Origin: Selenomonadaceae bacterium
GTDB lineage: Bacteria > Bacillota > Negativicutes > Selenomonadales > Selenomonadaceae
Direction: 5' to 3'
Assembly: GCA_016286075.1 (NCBI GenBank)
Contig: JAEERZ010000095.1
Location: forward strand, 1 to 8,243
Length of the DNA stretch: 8,243 bases
Positions 1 through 5,646 of this stretch are shown here, one piece after another; position 1 is the stretch's first letter, and each line of letters starts with the position of its first letter. The position numbers and the translations under genes were made by a program. The notes below the pieces were generated by a model that did no database searches, was not told where the DNA came from, and saw nothing but the letters and a program-made list of their open reading frames with translations.

Positions 1-423
1 CTGGCGGCGGCGTTCCCGTCGCCGGGGGGGGTGGTCGCGCCGTTGATCGGCGCGCACAAGGGCAACGCGTATTTTTCGCTTTATCGCTATACGGAGCGAG
101 GGCTTGCCTGTGAAAAAGAAGTTTCCGTCTCGTCGCCGCAGGAGATCGTTGAAACTATTGCGGAGGTAAAAAAACCGGTGACGATTGCCGGGGATTTCGC
201 ACGAAAGATGGTTCAAAGAGGCGTCGAGCTTCCTGGTAATGCTACACTCGCGCCAATCACGCATATCATGCCGCGCGCCGCGCTGGTTGCCGCGCGCGCT
301 ATCGTCCTGCTGGAAAACGGCGAGGGGAAAAGCCCGATGGAGCTGGAGCCGATCTACGTCCGCCGGTCTGAGGCTGAAGTGCTTTGGGAGAAGCGGCACA
401 AGGAAACGGAGGGGAAACAGTGA
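1..423 (+). CDS. tsaB: TsaB, tRNA threonylcarbamoyladenosine (t6A) biosynthesis protein, C-terminal part
   Basis: The reading frame is open from the first base of the window, so the N-terminal part is missing. About 140 residues remain of a family usually some 220-240 long. TsaB is an inactive ASKHA-fold partner of TsaD; together with TsaE and TsaC it makes the t6A modification at position 37 of ANN-decoding tRNAs in the cytoplasm. The segment around LIGAHKGNAYFSLYRY matches the family's 'DAR.GEVY..LY' region, and the end (PIYVRRSEAEVLWEKR) is the typical TsaB C-terminus. The stop TGA (421-423) overlaps the GTG start of rimI, so the two are translationally coupled, which is a common arrangement. 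A GTG at 31 is in frame but lies inside the conserved domain and is not the true start. Confidence 0.9.
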   Translation: MAAAFPSPGGVVAPLIGAHKGNAYFSLYRYTERGLACEKEVSVSSPQEIVETIAEVKKPVTIAGDFARKMVQRGVELPGNATLAPITHIMPRAALVAARAIVLLENGEGKSPMELEPIYVRRSEAEVLWEKRHKETEGKQ

Positions 424-860
424 TTTCCTTTCGTGAGATGACGCCCGAGGACGCGGAGGCGGTGGAAGAGGTCGAAAAGGCCTCGTTTTCCATGCCGTGG
501 TCGCGGAAATCCTTCTGGGAGGAAGCGGCGAACGAACGAACTTATTATTTGCTGGCTCTGGATGATGACAAGGTGATCGGCTACGCGGGCACATGGATTC
601 TCGACGATGAGGCGCAGATCACGAATGTTGCTGTTGCCCCGGAGTATCGCGGGAAAAAAGTCGGCGCTGGATTGATGACGGAATTGATAAAAGAGGCAAA
701 AAATAGAGGCGCGACGCGCATGACGCTGGAAGTCCGCCCGTCCAATGCGGCGGCTCTTGCGCTGTATCATAAATTCGGATTTAAAGATTGCGGACATCGG
801 CCGCACTATTACCTCGACAACGGCGAAGACGCGGTGATCATGTGGAATATGAAATTGTAA
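420..860 (+). CDS. rimI: RimI, GNAT-family ribosomal protein S18-alanine N-acetyltransferase
   Basis: A 146-residue GNAT acetyltransferase of normal RimI length. RimI uses acetyl-CoA to acetylate the N-terminal alanine of ribosomal protein S18, and some homologues act on other proteins. Visible motifs are the acetyl-CoA pyrophosphate loop R77-GKKVGA-83 (R/QxxGxG/A), the LEVRPSN segment at about 103-109 with E104 in the place of the proposed catalytic Glu, the LYHKFGF segment, and the closing YYLDNGEDAVIMW typical of RimI. The GTG start at 420 was chosen because GGAGGGG lies at 408-414 with good spacing and the protein then begins ISFREMTPEDAEAV like its family. An upstream in-frame TTG at 384 would lie inside tsaB with no site. 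GTG overlaps the tsaB stop (GTGA). A terminator hairpin follows 7 nt after the stop. Confidence 0.9.
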   Translation: MISFREMTPEDAEAVEEVEKASFSMPWSRKSFWEEAANERTYYLLALDDDKVIGYAGTWILDDEAQITNVAVAPEYRGKKVGAGLMTELIKEAKNRGATRMTLEVRPSNAAALALYHKFGFKDCGHRPHYYLDNGEDAVIMWNMKL

Positions 861-866
861 AAAGAG

Positions 867-915
867 CAAAAGAAAATGCTGTCGCAGATTAATCATGCGA
901 CAGCATTTTCTTTTG
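867..915. terminator. Bidirectional intrinsic terminator between rimI and the XRE gene
   Basis: A perfect 20-bp inverted repeat (arms 867-886 and 896-915) surrounds a 9-nt loop. The GC-rich core is GCTGTCGCA/TGCGACAGC, and both outer flanks are A/T tracts, so either strand yields a hairpin followed by a U-rich stretch (ATTTTCTTTTGTTT on plus; a similar run ending in CTTTTT on minus). It ends rimI transcription and, on the minus strand, the XRE gene, whose last codons lie in the right arm. Confidence 0.85.
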
Positions 916-1137
916 TTTCCGCGGAGGATAAGGTACGGGGTCATCGGTGAGACCCAACAGATAGTCGATGCTTGTGTGATGAAACTTTGCGAGTTTAATT
1001 AAAATCTCAGTAGGGATATCTCGGGAACCAAGTTCATAATAAGAATATGCCACTTGTGAACAGTCAAGATAAGCGGCAAGGTCTTTTTGTCGTAAGTCTT
1101 TGTCTTCGCGTAAAGCGCGGATGCGGGGAAACAGCAT
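889..1137 (-). CDS. Small XRE/Cro-CI family helix-turn-helix regulator
   Basis: An 82-residue protein that is almost entirely one Cro/C1-type DNA-binding domain. Residues about 5-62 (IRALREDKDLRQKDLAAYLDCSQVAYSYYE...IPTEILIKLAKFHHTSIDYLLGLTD) follow the HTH_3 pattern: helices 2-3 'QKDLAAYLDCSQVAYSYYE', then the 'P....L.KLA..F..SIDYLLG' tail. There is no sensor or dimerisation domain beyond a short basic tail (PPRKQKKMLSHD). Start ATG at 1137 has AAGGAA 11-12 nt upstream. It points away from the methyltransferase gene, with 135 nt between the two start codons. Its last seven codons overlap the terminator arm. Small XRE proteins of this kind are common in prophages and islands and usually repress their own divergent promoter; the target here is inferred from position only. 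Confidence 0.85.
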   Translation of the reverse strand: MLFPRIRALREDKDLRQKDLAAYLDCSQVAYSYYELGSRDIPTEILIKLAKFHHTSIDYLLGLTDDPVPYPPRKQKKMLSHD

Positions 1138-1194
1138 TGTTTCAGTGTTCCTTCCATTTATGATATCTACATGGAAGTATATCTAAAACAATTC

Positions 1195-1238
1195 GTTATA
1201 TTGATTTTTATAACATTTTGTTTTAAAATAAACAAAAT
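1195..1238. promoter_or_regulatory. Two adjacent inverted repeats covering the methyltransferase promoter (candidate operator)
   Basis: Two perfect dyads stand end to end. The first is GTTATA (1195-1200) and TATAAC (1209-1214) around 8 nt that contain the -35 box. The second is ATTTTGTTT (1215-1223) and AAACAAAAT (1230-1238) around the 6-nt -10 box itself. Protein bound to either would block RNA polymerase. The divergent XRE gene is the obvious candidate binder, by position. The region is very A/T rich, so chance dyads are easier here than elsewhere. Confidence 0.45.
1201..1229 (+). promoter_or_regulatory. Predicted sigma-A promoter of the FkbM-family gene
   Basis: TTGATT (1201-1206) and TAAAAT (1224-1229) are separated by exactly 17 bp, giving a start of transcription near 1236 and a leader of roughly 35-40 nt. 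This position rules out the upstream in-frame ATG at 1171 as the translation start. Confidence 0.6.
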
Positions 1239-1272
1239 TATATTCTTGAAAGTTCTCAATATGGAGTGGACT

Positions 1273-2190
1273 ATGAATAGAGAAGCTAAGCAAGAAATTC
1301 TTGATAATCGTTTTGTGCAGGAAATTATGATTTGCGCACATACAAAGTTCGGTTCAGATACTTACCGAGGCAAATTTCGCATCAGCTGCTTTCGGCGGCT
1401 TTTATGTGCGACGTTATACCCTGTCCATAAAGAATTGGGAGAAATGGAGGCGTTCTATAAAACCGTTTCACCCAATGAGAGTCCGACGGCTTACAGTTAT
1501 TTGTATTTGGAGCATAAAAAAGAGAATACCGTGTTGGACTTCCAATATGAAGGGAAAGAGATACATCTCTATCTGCCTTATGCAAAATATGATTCTTTGC
1601 AGTCGCGTGTGATGCGGAAAAGAAACTTTTATGAGGAACGATCGTTACGTTCTGTAAAAGAGAAATATTTGAAGCCGGGCATGATTTATTTGGATTGCGG
1701 TGCGAATATCGGTAATCACACTGTGTTTTTTGCTCGCGTAGCCGCCGCTAACAAAGTCTATGCGTTTGAAGGGAATCCTATGACTTATGCGGTGTTGGCG
1801 AAGAATGTCGAGTTGAATCATCTTCAGGAAGTCGTTCAAAGTTATAACTGTGTGTTAGGGGAAAAAAACGGTACGGCTGAAACGAGTTTTTATACTCCGT
1901 TTAACATGGGTGGAACGGCTTTTCGTGAGGCAGATGACGGAATCGAGATGAGAGCCATTGACAGTTTCGACTTCGGAGAGAAAATCGACTTCATCAAAAT
2001 GGACGTGGAAGGGTTTGAGTATCATGTGCTGAAAGGGATGGGAATAGTCCTTCGGCAAGATAAGCCGCTTTTGTGGGTGGAGATTTTTGGTGAGCATTAC
2101 GAATCGGTTTCGAGCCTCCTGCATGAATACGATTATGAACAGATTGAGGTTTTCGAGGGTGATAACTATATTTTCCGTTCTAAGTGTTGA
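1273..2190 (+). CDS. FkbM-family SAM-dependent methyltransferase
   Basis: A 305-residue protein with a C-terminal Rossmann methyltransferase domain from about residue 130. The SAM-binding motif I is YLDCGANIGNHT (D141-C-G-A-N-I-G147). The acidic adenosine contact is probably the Glu of VYAFEGNP, and the FkbM signature IDFIKMDVEGFEYHVLKG covers about 238-254. FkbM enzymes methylate sugar hydroxyls or secondary metabolites; the substrate here cannot be read. The first 130 residues match no domain I recognise. The start at 1273 is chosen because GGAG (1263-1266) lies 6 nt upstream and the promoter predicted at 1201-1229 lies below the alternative ATG at 1171. An ATG at 1261 is possible but has no clear ribosome site. 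The gene is plainly A/T richer than thrS and rimI, stands alone, and sits divergent from an XRE regulator, which suggests horizontal acquisition. No convincing terminator is visible before the thrS promoter. Confidence 0.85.
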   Translation: MNREAKQEILDNRFVQEIMICAHTKFGSDTYRGKFRISCFRRLLCATLYPVHKELGEMEAFYKTVSPNESPTAYSYLYLEHKKENTVLDFQYEGKEIHLYLPYAKYDSLQSRVMRKRNFYEERSLRSVKEKYLKPGMIYLDCGANIGNHTVFFARVAAANKVYAFEGNPMTYAVLAKNVELNHLQEVVQSYNCVLGEKNGTAETSFYTPFNMGGTAFREADDGIEMRAIDSFDFGEKIDFIKMDVEGFEYHVLKGMGIVLRQDKPLLWVEIFGEHYESVSSLLHEYDYEQIEVFEGDNYIFRSKC

Positions 2191-2216
2191 TGCGTGCAAA
2201 AGCAAAAGTCTCCTTC

Positions 2217-2245
2217 TTGACATGCCGCGCACTCGCGCATATAAT
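2217..2245 (+). promoter_or_regulatory. Consensus sigma-A promoter of thrS
   Basis: TTGACA (2217-2222) and TATAAT (2240-2245) are both perfect consensus hexamers separated by 17 bp. Transcription should start near 2252, leaving a leader of about 250 nt before the thrS start, as expected for T-box control. Such a strong promoter fits a gene whose regulation is by attenuation and not at initiation. Confidence 0.9.
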
Positions 2246-2251
2246 ATTTTC

Positions 2252-2486
2252 GGAAACAGGCGTTGAAGAAGACACGACGACGGGGAATCATCATACAGAG
2301 AGAGGCATCTTGGCTGGAAATGCCTTTGAAAAAGACCGTCGCCACCGCTTCGGAGCTTTCGGTGAGGAATCGGACGTGTTCCGCGCGTTAGGCGGAAATA
2401 AGTAGGTCATTATTATTAATGGCAAGCAGGGTGGAACCGCGAGCAGACGTCTCGTCCCGCATTTGGGATGAGGCGTTTATTTTTTT
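2252..2486 (+). promoter_or_regulatory. T-box riboswitch leader of thrS (senses uncharged tRNA-Thr)
   Basis: The T-box sequence GGGTGGAACCGCG is at 2429-2441 and is followed by a terminator. The stem I apical part shows the conserved AGAGAG bulge (2297-2304), a 5-bp stem AGGCA/TGCCT (2303-2307, 2321-2325) and a loop containing TTGGCTG. A further hairpin, TTCCGC/GCGGAA (2379-2384, 2392-2397), fits stem III. Uncharged tRNA-Thr should pair its acceptor end with the T-box bulge and favour the antiterminator (GGG... with TCGTCCC), allowing thrS expression. Two ACC threonine triplets on the 3' side of stem I, 2335-2337 and 2344-2346, are specifier candidates; I cannot decide between them by eye. 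Confidence 0.9.
2448..2486 (+). terminator. T-box regulated intrinsic terminator
   Basis: An 11-bp stem CGTCTCGTCCC (2448-2458) with GGGATGAGGCG (2465-2475), including two G-U pairs, has a 6-nt loop and is followed by TTTATTTTTTT up to 2486. Its 5' arm contains the CGTCCC needed by the antiterminator, so the two structures exclude each other. Confidence 0.9.
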
Positions 2487-2501
2487 ATGGAGGTTATGGT
2501 T

Positions 2502-4418
2502 ATGTTACAAATTACGTTGAAAGATGGAAGCGTCCGCGAGGTTACCGAAGGGACGACGGTGCAGGATTTCGTCAAGAGCGTCAGCAACAGCCTTGCGAAG
2601 AAGGTGCTGGCGGCGAAGCTGGATGGCAAGACCGTCGATCTTACGACGCCGCTCACGAAGGACGGGGCGGTGGAGTTTTTGACCTTCGAGGACGCGGACG
2701 GGCGCTGGGCGTTCCGGCATACGGCGTCCCATATCATGGCGCAGGCCATTCAGCATCTTTATGGCGACAAAGTGCAGTTCGCCATAGGCCCCGCCATCGA
2801 GAACGGCTTTTATTATGACGTAGACATGGAGAAGCGTCTGACCGACGAGGATCTGCGCGATATCGAGAAGGAAATGGAGCGCATCGTCAAGCAGAATCTG
2901 CCGATGGTGCGCAAGGAAATCAGCCGCGCCGACGCGCTGAAGCTGTTCGAGGAAAAAGGGCAGAGCTACAAGGTCGAGCTGATCAACGACCTTCCTGAGG
3001 ACGCGTTGATTTCCCTTTACGAGCAGGGCGACTTTGTCGACCTCTGCGCAGGGCCGCACGTCGTTTCCACCGGCAAGGTCAAGGCGGTGAAGCTCCAGAG
3101 CGTAGCGGGCGCTTACTGGCGCGGCGACGAGCATAACAAGATGCTGCAGCGCGTTTACGGCACGGCCTTTGAGAAAAAAGAAGATTTGGCCGCGTATCTG
3201 ACCATGCTGGAAGAGGCCGCGAAGCGCGACCATCGCAAGCTTGGCAAGGAGCTTGACCTGTTCAGCCTGCATGAAGAGGGCCCGGGGTTCCCGTTCTTCC
3301 ACCCGAACGGCATGGTGATCCGCAACGAGCTAATCAATTATTGGCGCGAGGTGCATCGCCGCTACGGGTATCAGGAAATCAAGACGCCGATGATCCTGAA
3401 CCGGAAGCTTTGGGAGACCTCCGGTCATTGGGATCATTACAAGGAAAATATGTACTTCACGCAGATCGACGATCTCGACTACGCCATCAAGCCGATGAAC
3501 TGCCCGGGCGGCATGCTGGTCTATGCGACGCAGCCGCGCAGCTATCGCGATCTGCCGCTCCGACTCGGCGAGCTGGGCCTCGTCCATCGCCATGAGCTTT
3601 CCGGCGCTCTGCACGGGCTGTTCCGCGTGCGGAATTTCACGCAGGACGACGCGCACCTGTTCATGACGCTCGATCAGGTCGAGGGAGAAATCCAGACGAC
3701 CATCGACCTTTTCGACGAAGTCTATTCGACCTTCGGGCTGACCTATACGGCGGAGCTTTCCACGCGGCCGGAGAACTCCATGGGTTCCGACGAGGTCTGG
3801 GAAAAGGCGACGGCGGCGCTGCAAAACGCGCTGGAGCATCGCGGGCTGAAGTACATTATCAACGAGGGCGACGGCGCGTTCTACGGGCCGAAGATTGACT
3901 TCCATATCAAAGACTCCATTGGGCGCACCTGGCAGTGCGGCACGATTCAGCTCGACATGATGCTGCCGGAGAAATTCGATCTGACTTATGTGGGCGAGGA
4001 CGGGCAGAAGCACCGTCCGATTATGCTGCACCGTGTCGTTTATGGCAGCATTGAGCGGTTTATCGGCATCCTGATCGAGAACTATGCGGGCGCGTTCCCC
4101 GTTTGGCTCGCTCCGGTGCAGGTGAAGATTCTCCCGATTACGGACAAGCATCACGATTACGCCTATGAATTGAAGAAAAAGCTCTTTGATGCGGGAATCC
4201 GCGTCGAGGTGGACGCCCGCAACGAGAAGATGGGATACAAGATCCGTGAGGCGCAGGTCAGAAAGATTCCTTACGCGCTGGTGGTCGGCGACCAGGAGGT
4301 GGCCGACGGCACGGTGAATGTCCGCAAGTACGGCGAAAAGGATTCCGCGACGATGAAGGCGGACGAGTTCCTCACGATGATCAAGGAAAAGATCAGGACG
4401 CGGGACGAGAAATATTGA
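2502..4418 (+). CDS. thrS: Threonyl-tRNA synthetase
   Basis: A full-length 638-residue class II enzyme that charges tRNA-Thr in the cytoplasm. Domains in order are TGS (about 1-61), editing domain (about 62-225), catalytic core (about 240-530) and HGTP anticodon-binding domain (about 534-635). Editing-site residues are present as H73-TAS-H77 and C182-AGP-H186. The catalytic zinc ligands are C334 (MNCPGG), H385 (FTQDDAH) and H510 (IMLHR), so both charging and Ser-tRNA editing should work. The start was set at ATG 2502 because GGAGG at 2489-2493 has 8-nt spacing to it. In-frame ATGs at 2487 and 2496 lie before or too close to that site, and the protein then begins MLQITLKDGS as the family does. 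Expression is controlled by the T-box just upstream. No terminator follows; the next gene begins 42 nt after the stop. Confidence 0.97.
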   Translation: MLQITLKDGSVREVTEGTTVQDFVKSVSNSLAKKVLAAKLDGKTVDLTTPLTKDGAVEFLTFEDADGRWAFRHTASHIMAQAIQHLYGDKVQFAIGPAIENGFYYDVDMEKRLTDEDLRDIEKEMERIVKQNLPMVRKEISRADALKLFEEKGQSYKVELINDLPEDALISLYEQGDFVDLCAGPHVVSTGKVKAVKLQSVAGAYWRGDEHNKMLQRVYGTAFEKKEDLAAYLTMLEEAAKRDHRKLGKELDLFSLHEEGPGFPFFHPNGMVIRNELINYWREVHRRYGYQEIKTPMILNRKLWETSGHWDHYKENMYFTQIDDLDYAIKPMNCPGGMLVYATQPRSYRDLPLRLGELGLVHRHELSGALHGLFRVRNFTQDDAHLFMTLDQVEGEIQTTIDLFDEVYSTFGLTYTAELSTRPENSMGSDEVWEKATAALQNALEHRGLKYIINEGDGAFYGPKIDFHIKDSIGRTWQCGTIQLDMMLPEKFDLTYVGEDGQKHRPIMLHRVVYGSIERFIGILIENYAGAFPVWLAPVQVKILPITDKHHDYAYELKKKLFDAGIRVEVDARNEKMGYKIREAQVRKIPYALVVGDQEVADGTVNVRKYGEKDSATMKADEFLTMIKEKIRTRDEKY

Positions 4419-4460
4419 TGAAGTGAAGCGGCATCTTTGCATGAAAAAGGAGGCGGTACC

Positions 4461-5051
4461 ATGAAAAAAATGCTTTGCGGCGCGCTTTTGGCTTGCGCGA
4501 TGGCGTTTTCGCCGTTCAATGTGGCCAGCGCGGATATCGGCGGCGAAATCGGCGTCTATGTGCCTGTGGGAGGCGGCGGCGGATATTCGCGGCCCAGCGG
4601 CCCGGAGGAAAGCTTCGCGTCGTTTACCGTGGACAAGATCGTGCATGAGCTGACGGTGGAAAAGAAAAGCGGACGGCTTTTGATGGAATTCCGCGTGTCC
4701 AACGGCTCCGACGCGCCTTATACCGTCGAACACCGAAACGGACAGGTTTACGATTTCCTCGTGCTGGATAAGCGCGGACGGGTGCTCTGGCGTTGGTCGG
4801 AAGGCATGGCGTTCACCCAGGCGCTGACCAGTTCGACGGTGGACGCGCACGGGGAGGTCGTTTACAAGGCAGAGATTGCGCGCAAGGATTTCAAGAAATT
4901 CAAGGACGACGCCGTGGTGGTGATGGCGTATATTGTCGATACGCCCTATACGCTCTCGGCGGCGGTGCCGGAGACGGTGGAAACTTCGTCGAGCGGCGCG
5001 GCGGTCTTCGGCGCGATCGTGTTGGGCAACGGTCCGGTTTGGGGCTGGTAA
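4461..5051 (+). CDS. Secreted protein with BsuPI (intracellular proteinase inhibitor-like) domain
   Basis: A 196-residue protein beginning with a clear Sec signal peptide (MKKMLCGALLACAMAFSPFNVASA, probable cleavage after A24). Cys12 lies inside the hydrophobic stretch, but the preceding lysines make a lipobox reading less likely. A glycine run (37-41) follows. Residues about 58-155 match the BsuPI fold: a beta-rich domain with YDFLVLDKRGRVLWRWSEGMAFTQAL at 97-122, the family's hallmark strand pair and FTQ segment. BsuPI is named for a Bacillus subtilis proteinase inhibitor, but most members are uncharacterised, so the activity here is unknown. The tail (about 177-196) is hydrophobic and Gly-rich. 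AAGGAGG at 4447-4453 with 7-nt spacing fixes the start. It follows thrS by 42 nt with no terminator, so it may share the T-box controlled transcript. A convergent terminator lies downstream. Confidence 0.8.
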   Translation: MKKMLCGALLACAMAFSPFNVASADIGGEIGVYVPVGGGGGYSRPSGPEESFASFTVDKIVHELTVEKKSGRLLMEFRVSNGSDAPYTVEHRNGQVYDFLVLDKRGRVLWRWSEGMAFTQALTSSTVDAHGEVVYKAEIARKDFKKFKDDAVVVMAYIVDTPYTLSAAVPETVETSSSGAAVFGAIVLGNGPVWGW

Positions 5052-5060
5052 GAAAGAGTA

Positions 5061-5094
5061 AAAAACAAGACCACTCGAAAAACGGGTGGTCTTG
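5061..5094 (-). terminator. Terminator between convergent genes, U-tract on the minus strand
   Basis: A 12-bp stem with G-U pairs (arms 5066-5077 and 5083-5094) and an AAAAA loop. On the minus strand it is followed by TTTTT (5065-5061), so it ends the YvyF-like gene efficiently. On the plus strand only TCTCGTAT follows, so it may act weakly for the BsuPI gene as well. Confidence 0.8.
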
Positions 5095-5110
5095 TCTCGT
5101 ATAGGCTTAT

Positions 5111-5524
5111 TTATTTGTCCAGCCATTGCTCCTTTGAATATACGCCTTTCTTTGCTTTTTGCAGTTTGGCGTTATCTCGGATGCGCCGGAGGCTTGCCGC
5201 GATTTCGCCGGTGATTTTCTTGCCGCACGCCTTGCAGTATCGTCCGTGACTGATTTTTTTCCCGCAGGCGGCGCAGGGATATTTGACGTTTATGTCGATT
5301 TCCTCAAGACGGCCGGATTGGAGCATGGAAAGCACCAACGATTTCTTTACGTCGAGGGCAGCGCAAATTTCGTCAACGCTGGAGCGCGGGTTGTCGCGCA
5401 CATAGGAAGCAATCTCGTCCATTTGTTTCTCATGTTTCTGCATGCACTCGGGGCAATATTTCCCCGTCCCAATATTCAGGAAGAGCTTTCCGCAGTCCCG
5501 GCAGTTTGTGGCTTTTGGCGTCAT
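5111..5524 (-). CDS. YvyF/TIGR03826-like double zinc-ribbon protein
   Basis: A 137-residue protein with two zinc ribbons and a helical middle. The N-terminal four cysteines are C8-x2-C11 and C24-x2-C27. The second set is C84-x2-C87 and C97-x2-C100. Between them, residues about 31-73 (MDEIASYVRDNPRSSVDEICAALDVKKSLVLSMLQSGRLEE) look like a small winged-helix or HTH unit. This order resembles the YvyF family (TIGR03826), often annotated as a 'flagellar operon protein' of unknown role. No flagellar gene is near here, so a link to motility cannot be claimed. The ATG at 5524 is chosen for its AAAGGAGG site 9 nt upstream; an upstream ATG at 5602 in the same frame lies beyond the predicted -10 box and adds an unrelated 26 residues. 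The tail is lysine-rich and probably unstructured. Confidence 0.7.
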   Translation of the reverse strand: MTPKATNCRDCGKLFLNIGTGKYCPECMQKHEKQMDEIASYVRDNPRSSVDEICAALDVKKSLVLSMLQSGRLEEIDINVKYPCAACGKKISHGRYCKACGKKITGEIAASLRRIRDNAKLQKAKKGVYSKEQWLDK

Positions 5525-5558
5525 AGCGACCGACCTCCTTTGAGGTTGCTCTTCCTTA

Positions 5559-5586
5559 ATTATACCGCTTCCTAAAAAAATGACAA
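5559..5586 (-). promoter_or_regulatory. Predicted promoter of the YvyF-like gene
   Basis: Read on the minus strand, TTGTCA (5586-5581) and TATAAT (5564-5559) are separated by 16 bp. The start of transcription would be near 5552, some 28 nt before the ATG, which agrees with the ATG at 5524 as start. Confidence 0.7.
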
Positions 5587-5617
5587 GGCTTTGCCATTTC
5601 ATGATACAATGTAATAT
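5580..5617 (+). promoter_or_regulatory. Candidate promoter of the iron-sulfur flavoprotein gene, overlapping the divergent promoter
   Basis: Possible pairs are ATGACA (5580-5585) with TACAAT (5605-5610) at 19 bp spacing, or TTGCCA (5591-5596) with TAATAT (5612-5617) at 15 bp. Neither is ideal. The region must hold the promoter for the plus-strand gene because the gene upstream runs the other way. Confidence 0.35.
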
Positions 5618-5646
5618 AGAAGTTTTGTAAGAAGGGGGATAAAATA

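Noticed and set aside
354..944. Minus-strand open frame of 196 codons opposite rimI
   Set aside because: Overlaps rimI and the end of the XRE gene, crosses the terminator and has no domain similarity.
1171..1272. N-terminal extension of the methyltransferase from ATG 1171
   Set aside because: It would lie upstream of the predicted -35/-10, has no ribosome site and would be an odd hydrophobic leader (FVILIFITFCFKINKIIFL) produced by A/T-rich promoter DNA.
866..2208. GCAAAAG at 866-872 and twice at 2196-2208 as direct repeats bounding an insertion
   Set aside because: Seven bases in A-rich DNA is too short, and the copy number does not fit a simple target duplication.
2184..2405. 73-codon open frame in the thrS leader
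   Set aside because: It overlaps the promoter and T-box structures and has no domain or clear ribosome site; the RNA structure explains the sequence.
2505..3302. Minus-strand open frame of 265 codons opposite the start of thrS
   Set aside because: Antisense shadow of the TGS and editing domains; no start site signals and no recognisable domain.
3330..5126. Long minus-strand open frame of 598 codons opposite thrS and the BsuPI gene
   Set aside because: It is the antisense shadow of GC-rich coding sequence. It spans two real genes and their gap, is rich in Arg and His, and matches no family.
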